Shown: in pieces, positions 11,748-22,625 of the stretch | Numbering within the stretch: the first letter of the stretch is position 1 | Layout: the number at the start of each line of letters is the position of its first letter | Origin: Takakia lepidozioides | Lineage: Eukaryota > Streptophyta > Takakiopsida > Takakiales > Takakiaceae | Assembly (NCBI GenBank): GCA_030704615.1 | Contig: CM060731.1 | Location: forward strand, 25,608,001-25,668,000 | Direction of reading: 5' to 3' | Length of the DNA: 60,000 nucleotides | The notes under the pieces: generated by a model | Database searches by the model: none | What the model saw: only the letters and a program-made list of their open reading frames with translations | What the model was told of the DNA's origin: nothing | Translations under genes and position numbers: made by a program

Positions 11748-12520
11748 ATGGAAGGCACATTTGCGGAAATGGTCGTCACATTGCAGAGTCTTCAATTCCA
11801 GATGCGAGAACTTCGTGCCTCTATTGCCCAACTACAAGCTGATAAGTCTCAAGATCTTGGTAACGCTCTTAACATTTGCAACAACAAATTTCAGAGTTGA
11901 AGGAGTCGAACAATAGATCTTCAACCTTACGAGCCCCTACTACAACAAATCATACTGCAACGGTTCCTCCAAATCTTCAACAAATTACAATGGAACCAAA
12001 AGTCAGCATGCTCGAGAAATTTGATGGGACGAGATCAAGATGTTTTGTTCAATACGTATGATTGTTCCTATGACTACATCCACAACGCTATCCTGATGAA
12101 GGTATTTAAGTGAGATTCGTGGGCACCCTTCTATTAGACACTGCCCTATCTTGGTTTGCATCGCTATTAGAGAAAAATTCGCATCTACTATACAATTTTG
12201 AAGCGTTCATGTCGGAGTTCACTGCAACGTTTGGAGAGAATAATAGAGAGAGAGTTAAATAGACAAAGATGCGAAATCTTCGACAATAAGCACTTCCAAC
12301 TTCCGTTTATGCTGCCGAATTTCGACATCTTACGTGTGATCTCGACTGGAATGAGAAGAGCCTCATTAGTCAGTTTCGATGTGACCTAAAAGAGGATATA
12401 AAATATTTGTTGCTGACAATGTCAAACGTGAGTACACTGAGCGAATTCATCACCCAAGTCATTATATGCGATAATCGTTTGTTCGAAAGACGTCAAGAGA
12501 AGCGATCTGGATAGTCGACG
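11748..12520 (+). pseudogene. Ty3 gag remnant
   Basis: The start is at 11748 (MEGTFAEMVVTLQSLQFQMR), with a likely N-terminal coiled coil. Frameshifts then lead to VSMLEKFDGTRSR, a typical retrotransposon gag entry motif. Capsid-like sequence such as DTALSWFASLLEKNS and FMSEFTATFGE follows, ending near CDNRLFERRQEKRS. At least two frameshifts and one stop break it. No zinc knuckle was found, possibly because of the rearrangement that starts near 12545. Confidence 0.7.
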
Positions 12521-12544
12521 ACGCACCATGCCGCTGCTACTACG

Positions 12545-12782
12545 GCACAGGCCGAAAATTTCTTCTTTACGAGCGTTAAATTGTGTTGTTTCGCAAAATA
12601 TTTGTCAATAAACACGCTGAAGCGCCCGAGTCCAAAAGTGATTCTATGGAGATATCTCGATTTTGCATCCTGATCTTTATTGGAACTGTGAAACAAGGTA
12701 CAGGGTCTGGAGGTAGAAAAAAACATTTTTTGGTGAGGAATTTGGGGTATCCAGCCGCATGGTCCTTAGTGTGACTGGACAT
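12545..12782 (-). pseudogene. Inverted protease block of the Ty3 element
   Basis: Only the minus strand of this segment encodes the N-terminal half of the retroelement aspartic protease. It reads CFTVPIKIRMQNRDISIES, then LLDSGASACLL with the active-site DSGA, then, after a frame change, FIDKYFAKQHNLTLVKKKF. The protease C-terminal half (VILGLSWFILYNPDIDW, about 13053-13105) is on the plus strand like the rest of pol, so this segment was inverted inside the element. Confidence 0.75.
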
Positions 12783-12949
12783 CTTCGTTTTCCGACCTCC
12801 TCATATCGAACACTTGAGTTGTGCCCCAAGCTTTGTGATCATCTTCTCCGCAATAAAGGCATAATCCATTCGAGCGCTGTCTTTATGGTGTCAATGGCTT
12901 GAATCGGACAGTATCTGTCTGCATACGATCATTACCGGATGTGTGATGG

Positions 12950-14900
12950 ATCGTTGATGGACGATATTGACCATGAAACTCGACCCCTTGAAGTGAAGCT
13001 TAAAAATCATGCATCACATATTGTTTTCAATGTCATCTAGTCTCCAACAAATCTTGTGATCCTTGGACTTTCCTGGTTTATACTTTATAATCCTGACATC
13101 GACTGGCGATCACAAAAAATTTCGGCAAGACAAAAATGCAAAATACCAAATGTATTCAACCTCTGTTTCTTGGAGCTAGAGCCTTCATGAGAGCTACGAA
13201 GAAAGACGCGACATTTGCACTTTATGCGACTCCAATCAAAACCACAACAGACCAAGGTACTTCGATGATGTATTCTAGAAAAAAAATGCAGACATGTTGC
13301 CAAAGCATCGATCTTATGATTGTGCAATTGAGTTACAAGAAGGAGCTCAACCACCATTCGGCCCGATCTACAATTTATCTCAGACGGAGCTGGCTGCTTT
13401 ATGCGAATGCATTGATGAAAATTTGTCAAAGAGTTTCATTCGACATTCGAAATCACCCGCGGGAGCACCTATCTTATTTGTGAAGAAAAAAGACGGATAA
13501 TTACGCATGTGTGTGAACTATTGTGGGCTCAACAAAGTCACTATAAAAAATCGTTACCCACTACCGCTGATTTCTGGACTCCTTGAACAACTTAGACGAG
13601 CAAAGATCGACTTGAGATAAGCTTACAACCTTGTATGAATAAAAGAAGGAGACGAATTAAAGATTGTTTTTCGCACAAGGTACGGACATTTCGAATACAG
13701 TGTTATGCCTTTCGGTCTTACAAATGCTCCAGCAATTTTTCAACACATGATGAATGACATATTTCGAGAATTTTTAGATGACTTTGTAGTCATCTATTTT
13801 GACGACATTTTGATATTTTCACAGAATGAAAAAGAACATGGTCGCCATGTACGCCTTGTCCTTGATAAATTGAGGGAAAAAAATGACTATATGCAAAGTT
13901 GGAAAAAATGTCTTTTCTACCAATTTGAAGTCGAATTTTTGGGCTACATTATTTCTGACAAATGAGTCTTTATGGATCAGAAGAAAATACAAACCATCAT
14001 CGAGTGGATTAAACCAACTATTGCACCATTGACACGACTCACAGGGAAAGACAAATTTGTATGGGACGAGAAGGCTGACCAAACATTTAAAAGGCTGAAG
14101 CACACATTTACAATGGCTCCAATACTGGTACATGCAGACCCATCTAAACCATTCTTTTTGGAAGCAGATGCATCGGACTTTGCACTTGGCGCGGTACTCT
14201 CTCATTACGGTACAGATGGCCGATTCTACCCTGTTGGTTTTCGTTCTCGCAAATTTTCTGCTGCGGAGCTCAATTGTGAAATCCATGACAAAGAACTTGT
14301 GGCGATTATTGATGCTTTTGAGGAGTGGCGTCATCTATTGGAGGGAGCTAAACATCAGGTCACTGTCCATACCGATCACAAAAACCTTGAGTATTTTATA
14401 AGTGCTCGTGTTTTGAATCGACGTCAAGCGAGATGGAGAATGTCACTAGCAAGGTTTGATTTTCTTATTATCTACCATCCCGGACATCTTCAAGGAAAAA
14501 CCAGATGTTATTTCTCGACGATCGTATCTTGCGCCAAAAGAAGGGGATGCAGCTTTTGACCAAAAGAAGTCCATCATCTTGAAACCAGCAAATTTCCAAT
14601 TGAAAATGCTATCCATGTTCACCTATGACGACATAGAGATCATAAAGGAGATTCAAGAAGCACTGAAGAGCGACCAAATTGTCACGACACTACGAAGTCA
14701 ACTAAATCGACCTCGAGACAACCCACATGTTACAAACGACTGCGAATTCAAAGATGACTTACTTTATTTCAAGGGACTTCTCTATGTACCTCCAGGACCT
14801 ACACGACTTCGAATTCTTCAAACATGTCATGATCTTCCGGCTGCAGGACATTTCGGCTTCAACAAAACAATGGAATTTATATCCAGGGACTATTGGTGGC
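12950..14900 (+). pseudogene. Ty3 pol: protease C-terminus, reverse transcriptase and RNase H, with in-frame stops
   Basis: The protease end is at about 12950-13130. Reverse transcriptase follows from [16 protein letters not shown] (about 13450) through [18 protein letters not shown] to the catalytic YFDD (about 13797), a variant of YVDD/YIDD. In-frame stops lie at 13498, 13618, 13636 and 13963. RNase H (about 14150-14500) has DASDFALGAVLS and HTDHKNLEYF. A frameshift near 14500 leads to the integrase zinc-finger region, starting HDLPAAGHFGFNKT. Confidence 0.88.
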
Positions 14901-14917
14901 CGTAGGAGTGGAAACTC

Positions 14918-16093
14918 GTGAAAGAATTGGTAAAATTTTGTGACACATGTACTATGGCGAAGGGACCACGACATCGACCTTACGGCCTTCTTCAACCATT
15001 ACCCATTCCCAAGGGTCCATGGTCGTCCTTGTCTATGGACTTTATTACGGACCTTCCAATTTCCAAGACCACCGACTCAATCCTTGTTATTGTGGGTTGT
15101 TTTACGAAGATGACACATTTCATTCCATGTAATAAGACGGTTACTGGCGAGGAAACTGCAAGACTCTTCCTCAATAATATCTACCGCATTCATGGACTCC
15201 CGAAGAACATCGTATCTAATCGAGGACCACAGTTCATATCAAATTTCTGGAGGGGATTATTTCACATATTGGATACTAAGATCAACCTCTCTACAGCTAA
15301 TCATTCACAGACTGATGGTCAAACCGAACGCGTAAACCAGATTTTGGAGCAATATCTTCGTTGTACGATAAATTATCACCAAGATAATTGGACAGACCTT
15401 TTGTCATTAGCTGAGTTTGCCTACAACAACACTATGCATTCTTTGACTAAGCAAACTCTATTTTTCTCCAATTATGGTCATCATCCACGAGCAAACCTTT
15501 TCCACATGAAAACTGTTGGAAGCCCTGCTGCAGAAAACCTTGCTACTCATCTTGCTACAATTCACAAGGAGCTTACATTCCGCCTCGCGGAAGCTCAAAA
15601 ACAATACAAGGAGTTCGTAGATCAACGTCGTCAACTCCTACCCCAGTTCAAGGTTGGAGATCATGTGTGGCTTCTTCGACGGGACATACAAACCTCGCGA
15701 CCATCAACAAAGTTGGATTATCAACGCCTAGGACCATTCAAAATTATTCGACAAATAAATCATGTCAGTTTTCGGCTTGAACTCCCACGAAGTATGCGCA
15801 TCCATCCAGTCTTTCATGTTTCATTATTGGAGTTGTATCATCCATCGAATATTCCAGGGAGAGTCTCCGTACCACCTCCACCAATCGACGTCAATCAAGA
15901 AATCGAGTATGAAGTGGACGAAGTCCTATACTCTCGCATCAAGTATAAATGTCTTGACTATTTCGAACATTCGAAAGGCTACGACATCAACGAACGAATA
16001 TGGGAACCTTCATCCAATCTCGCCAATGCATCTGACAAAGTCCAAGGGTTTCATCAACGATATCCAGCTAAGCCCCGAGCTACACGTCAATAA
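14918..16093 (+). pseudogene. Ty3 integrase with chromodomain
   Basis: A TAG at 14903-14905 separates this part from the upstream zinc-finger histidines; the frame is the same. CDTC completes the HHCC finger. The catalytic core has D in SMDFITDLP (15038-15040) and E in QTDGQTERVNQ (15326-15328). The middle aspartate is asparagine (SNRGPQF, codon AAT at 15218-15220), exactly 35 residues before the E. The linker has GDHVWLLRRDI and IHPVFHVSLLE. The C-terminus is a chromodomain (about 15906-16070) ending with IWEPSSNL and FHQRYP, but the usual aromatic WKGY is SKGY (codon TCG at 15971-15973). Confidence 0.92.
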
Positions 16094-16131
16094 GATGTCA
16101 CAATGATGATGTCAGTCAAGTTAGCTTCAAG

Positions 16132-16641
16132 GTGAAGACTCCACATTCAGTGTACCTGATACACACTAAGAAGGAAGGAACATCACACATCAATATATAT
16201 AGCTACACTTCCAGCACTCTTGCATCTTGTATTGGCAGCATGGAGTCACAGGAACCAGATACATTGGAGTTGTCGCTTATCCAACTACCAGACCAGCCAT
16301 TCCGACTCTCACGACCTTCAACATCACGCCGACACTCTCGAGACAATGGGCCACCAATGCGACGCGTACTTCCTCGTCTGGACCCTGTACGACGGCAAGT
16401 GGAGCTTATTCGAAGTCTGATAATTCTATTGGAGGTTGAGGCTTCGGACCCAGATGACAACGAAATCATGTTTGAAGGCAACTTCGAAAATCAGAATGCT
16501 CAAATCACTACATGGTCCCAAGTTCAAGTTGTTGGACACTATCGACGGTTGCAAGGACCTATAAATCATTTGAGCCAAGAACGAAGAGCAGAATATTTGG
16601 CAACTACCATTCGTCGGATTTTGGATTTTCTCCAACTCTAA
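16132..16641 (+). CDS. Extra 3' ORF of the chromovirus, unknown function
   Basis: An uninterrupted 169-codon frame lies between the integrase stop and the purine tract of the 3' LTR, the place where some Ty3 elements carry an additional or envelope-like gene. A second Met at 16240 (MESQEPDTLELSLIQLPDQP) is an alternative start. The product is arginine- and serine-rich in its middle (RPSTSRRHSRDNGPPMRRVL), with an acidic patch EASDPDDNE and a hydrophobic-basic C-terminus ending FLQL. No signal peptide, membrane segment or known domain is seen. It stays open while gag and pol are broken. Confidence 0.45.
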   Translation: MKTPHSVYLIHTKKEGTSHINIYSYTSSTLASCIGSMESQEPDTLELSLIQLPDQPFRLSRPSTSRRHSRDNGPPMRRVLPRLDPVRRQVELIRSLIILLEVEASDPDDNEIMFEGNFENQNAQITTWSQVQVVGHYRRLQGPINHLSQERRAEYLATTIRRILDFLQL

Positions 16642-16696
16642 GCAAGTCCAAGATTTTACCGCTCCTCGAAGAACTCAGCGCTAGATGAGGGGGTGA

Positions 16697-17335
16697 TGTT
16701 ATGGACATAGCACAGAGGAACTTACCGGGAGTAAATACCAGAAGTTATCAAGTTACCATGTTATCGGAAGTTATCATGACTTACCGTGATTTATCATGAT
16801 CTACCATGATTTACCATTACTTACCAAGTTACCGGGAGTTTATCAAATTACCAAGAGTAACTTAGGAAACTGCTCAGGAAGCTTCATTTGGAGGAAACTT
16901 CTCCATCAAGATACCTCATTTGTTTAAGGAAGCTTCTCTTTTGTTTAATCTTGGAAACTTCTCCATCAAGAAACCTCTATAGATGAAACTTCTTAAGGAA
17001 CTTCTTAGTAGCTAGTATATATAGAAGACGAGACTGGACACTCTTCAGTCTTGCCAACACAAGTTCAAACTACTCTTGTTTCCAGTCCCAGTACTCCAGT
17101 TCAGCTTCCAATACTCTAGCCCAGTTTCCAATATCTGGCACTCTAGTCCAGTTTCCAGCATTCCAGTATTCAAGCCGAGTTTCAGTATCTTGTACTCTTG
17201 TCCATTGTTATAAAGATCATCTTGTTTCATGTTTATCCATCACGCATTCGGCTACTCCGACCTTGACTTCTTATCTAGTCATGTACCTCTAGTCTGATCT
17301 CTTGTTTGTGTTCAGTCATGTTCTCGTCTTTGACA
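16697..17335 (+). repeat. 3' LTR of the Ty3 chromovirus (639 bp)
   Basis: It starts TGTTATGGACATAG and ends CTTTGACA. It is 68 bp longer than the 5' LTR because of extra TTACC-type units and a duplicated GGAAACTTCTCCATCAAG segment (16893-16910 and 16953-16970). A TATATATA box is at 17016-17023. Confidence 0.93.
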
Positions 17336-20300
17336 ACTTCTACACCTGGTCCAATTTCTGCCAATACTAGGTCAGCTTCAATTTTCACTCTCACATAAAG
17401 TGACCATGCTCACAATCGAGATGGGAACATACAACCTTCCTCCGCACCTATGTTGGGTCAAATCGCTTCTGCCCTCAGACAAAATGGTCAAATTCTTTGT
17501 CAAGGGGCTATCAAATATTGCCAATGGCCATAGCCCTTCTACCTCCTTCGATGCTCATTAATGTCTCATCCTGGAACATCAGAGGAATGGGGCAAGACCC
17601 ATCCTCCCTTAAAAGAGTTCGCTTAGCATGCTGGTTAGCCCCCCTCCAAAAACAGGAAACCATTATCTCCCTTCAGAAACATAAGCAAGACCAAGCAAAA
17701 ATAGACAACCTCTCAGACCACCTATGGCCAAAGGCCCAAGCTTTATAGGCTCCCACCTCCACTGGAACAAGGGGTGGAACAGCCATACTCCTATCACCAA
17801 CCATTCACCCCCTGCTGACCTTACAAGAAGTCTGGGCTCCAGGGAGAGTACAATTTTGTACTTTAGCATTACCCAACAATGTAGGAGCATTAGGCCTCGT
17901 GAACATCTACGCACCGAACGACAATCAGGAATGATCAGAGTTATGGGATCTCGTTGACTCCAAATGAGGGACCATAACACCATAGATCAATGGTTGTTGG
18001 GGGATAACTTCAACATGGTGGAGGCGCCTGAGGACCGAAGAGGAGCAACCTCAATCAACTCTGGATCTGAAGATCTCCAGCGATGGCTCAACCTGTCACA
18101 AAACCATAGTTTGGTGGAAATCATCTCTGACCCATTAGACAACTAGCACTCTCAGAACCCTTACGTTACCTAGTCAAACAACAGAGACTTACCCAACCTG
18201 CAGATGGCTCGACTAAAGAGATTCTACTCCTCAATGCAAATAGTTCAATGGATGTCTAGATTGCCTCAACAACCAATATCCCAAGGCTTCGATCATGCAG
18301 AAGTATCAGCGATAGTTAAAATCCCCATAAACCACAAAAGAGGGAAGGGTGTGTACAAACTAAATGCATCCCTCCTAGCTATCCCGGAATTCAAATCACC
18401 CAAAAAATCGCGACTCTTTCAAAATGTCTTAAGGTATGCCAAATAAGGATGGAGAGTCCACGCTGTGACGAGCATACTTTCCTGACCTACAGAGAGGCCA
18501 TGTTCAACATGGAGCACTTCCAGAACCTTAATGATGAAAAGCTTAAGTTGCAAGTTGGCATCAACTGGGCTACGAAAGGCGAGAAAATGACCAAGTATTT
18601 TTTCAACAAAACAAGGTAGAAAAGAGCAGCACAAACCATTTCAAGCCTAAAAGAAAAAACAATCCCTCGATCTCTCAGATATCCAAACCCAATGCCTGGC
18701 ACAAACACCCGGCACACTGGTTACACCAGTCATGGCGCAATATCTGGAAGGCCCATTTACTGAGACGGAGCTTCATGAGGCTCTACTCAAACTCCAAAAT
18801 GGAAAATCCCCCGGAATAGATGGTATGCTAGTAGAATTTTACAAGGCTTTAGGGGATTATATCTCTAAGGACTTTACTGTAATGACAAACCATATCTACT
18901 AGCAAAAATACATGCCCCCACCATTGATGCAAGGGGTAATTATTCTTCTCTCAAGAAGGGGGACTGTACAAACATAGCCAACTACAGACCTATTACGCTG
19001 CTTAACGTTGCCTATAAAATTATAGCAAAAGCGTTGGCTAGGCGTCTCCAACCACTCTTGCCTACCATCATCAGACCTGGCCAAACAGGATTGATCAAGG
19101 GACGGTATATCCTGGATAATCTTTTGCTAGATGCTAAGGGCATTTCAAGGGTATCTGATATCTGGAGCCAAGGTTGCTTCTTGTCCAAGCAAACAATCTG
19201 CAACATCGTAGGAAAAGTGAGAGCCAACCATGGGTTCCAAACCTTGCTGCAATCTATTCCTCCCTTGTGGTCGGATATCCTCAAAGGAGGGCCCTCAATA
19301 CCATCCACCAACTACTGGACTCTGATGATTCATAACAACCACTAACCATTATCTTTGTTGTTACCTCCAATTGACAACTCATAGAAGGCTTCTCGTTTCA
19401 TATAAACACCATCACTATGAACCTTTCCATCCAAAACACCACCATCCAGACCTTTCCACGCCATGTTCACACCCCAGTCTCCATCTGATGTTGGTCATCA
19501 ACAAAAAAAGAAATTAACTCTATACCACCGCTAAATCATTCTCTTTTCTCCTGGCTATCCTCCAACCGCTTCATTTCGATCCTAGGCAGACCCCTCCATG
19601 ACTTGGACATGGACCCGAAAGAATGGTCCTAGAAAATATCTAGGGCTCCAGAACATTTTTTTTCCCACCCCACGAAAAAAGGATACTTAGCCCTTAACCG
19701 CTTCTCTCATATGCTAGGCAAATGGAACGGAAGATGGAATCACATGGGATTTGACAATGAAAGCTGGGATACAATATGGAGATGCATATGGAAGAAGAAC
19801 AGACCTGCAAAGCTATCAGCTTTTATGTGGTAGATAGCCAATAGAGTGTTGAAAGTGGGCGAATGGTTGGGGTTTGATACTGCCCTGCACTGTAAATGCT
19901 ACAATGCAACTATCATAGAGTCCCAAGAGCACTGCTTGCTTCACTGCACAACACCATCAATCATTTGGCCACTTGTAAAAACATTCTACCGCACCTGGGA
20001 CAACCACCACTTAGGGCCTACTGCCATCAATTATGACATAGCTACAAAGCACAATGCAAGCCATTGCCCGATGCTTGATGCCCTAATAACAGCTACACTC
20101 TGGCACTTATGGAGGGCAAGATGCAAGCGAACTTTTGATGGAACCACTTGCTCTGTCTACTCTCTTGTCGGCTATGTATTATGACATGCTAATAGAAGCG
20201 AGGAGGGCCTGGATCAAACTAAATGTTGTCATTAAAAGAAATGCTCGTAATGCAGATCAGTTACACCTCGCCTTCGCAACCACATGGGCCCATTAGGGCA

Positions 20301-20800
20301 TCATTTGCACAAGCAATTCTACACACCACTGCGACTAGAACAAACATCCTCCGCTAGCATGGTGCAACATCGCTTCATCAATCCAGTGCATCGCCAGAAT
20401 GTGACAGGGACAGGGACGTCAACTGGAAACATGTCAAGGAAGCTCCCAAGCCGTCCAGGCTCCACTTCCGTTGAATTTCTAGAATCTTCATTGCACAGGA
20501 TCGGATACGATGCAATCTCTCTAATAGTGCAGGGCCTCACATTCGGGGGGCTAGAAGGATTTTTGGGAATAGGAAAATTAGAAGGTTAGCCTCAATAAAC
20601 TTTCGGAATATATTGTCAGATGCATTTGTTAGCCAGAAATGCTCTTATTCCGCAAGGAGTAGATAGGATCCAACATTCAATGACATCGGTGTGTGTGCCT
20701 CATGGCCCTTACAAGGGTTTTAATTTTTTTCCCTCTAAATAATCTATAATAACCACAGGGCTACTACCCCTTTAATTTTTTAATTTTTTTTTTTAAAGAA
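17336..20800 (+). pseudogene. LINE ORF2 remnant: endonuclease, reverse transcriptase, zinc-binding region
   Basis: This continues the LINE interrupted at 11138. NVSSWNIRGMG (about 17551) is the start of an AP-endonuclease-type domain, and a GDNFNMVEAPEDRRG passage (about 18003) is a later endonuclease motif. Reverse transcriptase sequence includes NGKSPGIDGM (about 18799) and NYRPITLLNVAYKIIAKALA (about 18980) through GLIKGRYILDNLLL. The catalytic YADD region is missing and appears deleted. The zinc-binding RVT region includes WNHMGFDNESWD and CKCYNATIIESQEHCLLHC (19735-19960). Many stops and frameshifts are present. A T-rich tract near 20720-20795 may mark the 3' end. Confidence 0.82.
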
Positions 20801-21676
20801 AAGAAAAAAGAGGCCCTTCTTTATATATTGTTGAGTGAGATGTCATGTGAATAGTATATTGTAATGTACCATATCACTATTTGTTCTTTGATCGTTTTTG
20901 GGGTGCGGCAAGGCCCAGAACTTTCTATCGCATTACTGGAGGGAAAAATCAACCCCTGATAGAAACCATAAGGCACACACACTGCTGTGGTGAGGGGACC
21001 AGTCAAGATCGAGGGGACCAGTGGATCCAGGAACCAGCAACAAGGAAGAACCATCCTAAGAACCAAAATGCACCCCCAAAGGAGGGCCGAAAGGCGCAGT
21101 ATACTGCAAAGAACCAAGACACAAGCTAACAAAATGAAGGAACAATTAAAGAGTCCAGGGTTTGAGGAATACAGTGTTTAAAAGGTTCAATTACCCCATA
21201 GAAGATGGATTGTGTAGGAATTGATTCAAATCAGAGACTAATTTACCTCTCTATCCATGGGCAGAAATCAAATGAGTATCACCAACACTACTTGATTATT
21301 TTTTCCATGGTCTTGGATGCGTTTTCAATGATTTACTAGTGCGTCAAACCACCACATTACCTTCACTAAAATAAGAGCGAGAATGGTTAAGCCCTTCTGT
21401 ATCTCAACATGTTGGCCACTAATTTGTTAACAACTTTTTCAAGCTCAGTGATAACTGTACAAGGGTAATTTCACTAGCTGATTGGTACTGTGTATCCAAA
21501 AAGACACTTTTCCTTTGGAAGTCAGGATAGATACCCAACAACAGAAGCAACACCTCTCGAAGTCCTCCTCCTTCAGGAATCCCAAAAAATTATTCAGCTA
21601 CTACACAGAGCACTTATGACTGCTGACCACCCACTCCCCTTTTCACATGGTTGTTTGCTGTACAACTTTATTATTC
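20801..21676. other. Spacer between the LINE and the quinone oxidoreductase gene
   Basis: No supported gene. Short plus-strand frames near 20881-21181 lack domains. The part next to 21677 is probably the 3' UTR of the minus-strand gene. Confidence 0.5.
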
Positions 21677-22587
21677 TCAAACCTTGATGGGCTCCACGCC
21701 CTCAGGTATAAGAACAGATGATCCTGTGGTCTTGCGACTCTCCAAATCCTCATGTGCTTTGGCTGCGTCTGAAAGAAAGTAAGTCTGGTTCGTCCGAATC
21801 TTGAGTATGCCCGCTGCCACTGCCGCAAAGACCTCCCCTGCTGTTGAGAGAAGATCATCCCGGGCCAGGACATAATGAAAAAGTGAAGGCCGGGTCATAA
21901 AGAGTGACCTAGTTGCCAAAGCTGAAGTGGGCACTGGATCTGGTGGCCCAGATGACTGTCCAAAACTCACAAGGTAGCCCCGAATGGCTAGGCACTCCAA
22001 AGATCCCTGCATGTTCGGGAAGAACCATATTAGATTGAAGTCGCAGCCTCATTTTTGCCAGTGAACCCCAAAGGTGTAGTCATAAGAAGTTGTTTGCCGT
22101 AGACTTGTGGCCATTGGCCCCGCGCCCAGTTTGGGTGGAACACAAAGGGACAGAAACTACCTTTGTCAGGGGCTGACGCCGGTAGTATGACTCACCTTGA
22201 AACATGGAATTGATCCAAGGTTTTCCAGATATCCTCTAGAAATCCCTTCACACAAACATCAATCGGCTGTGTGTGATCTGCCCAATAACTAGACCCCAAA
22301 AGGGCCTGGGCTTTTGGCTCAGCCTCAAGTTTTCAAAGTTGGTAAAGAGAGGTACAGGAACAATTCCCTTGATGGATTTGAAGAGGGTGTGAGAGTACCC
22401 AGGACAATGCATCAGAAAGTCGATATTGTCTTCAGATCCCCACACAACGGGCATTTGCAATCCCCCTTTCCTCTCTGCGTCTGATTGCTGTTCAAAGGTA
22501 GAGAACGTACTCATAAGATGTTGTTTGCCGTAGCCTTGTGGCCATTGACCCCGCACCCAGTTTGGGCGGAACACAAAGGGTTCAAAG

Positions 22588-22625
<38 letters not shown>

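Larger units (their letters stand above)
11139..17335 (+). mobile_element. Ty3-type LTR retrotransposon (chromovirus), inserted in a LINE
   Basis: The 6197-bp element has two LTRs, gag, protease, reverse transcriptase, RNase H, integrase and a C-terminal chromodomain in the order that defines Metaviridae chromoviruses. A purine-rich tract (16684-16693) precedes the 3' LTR. Imperfect 5-bp duplications ACTTA/ACTTC flank it. The LINE sequence on either side is in the same orientation and resumes after the duplication, so this element is the younger insertion. Gag and pol are interrupted, so it could move only with help. Confidence 0.93.
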
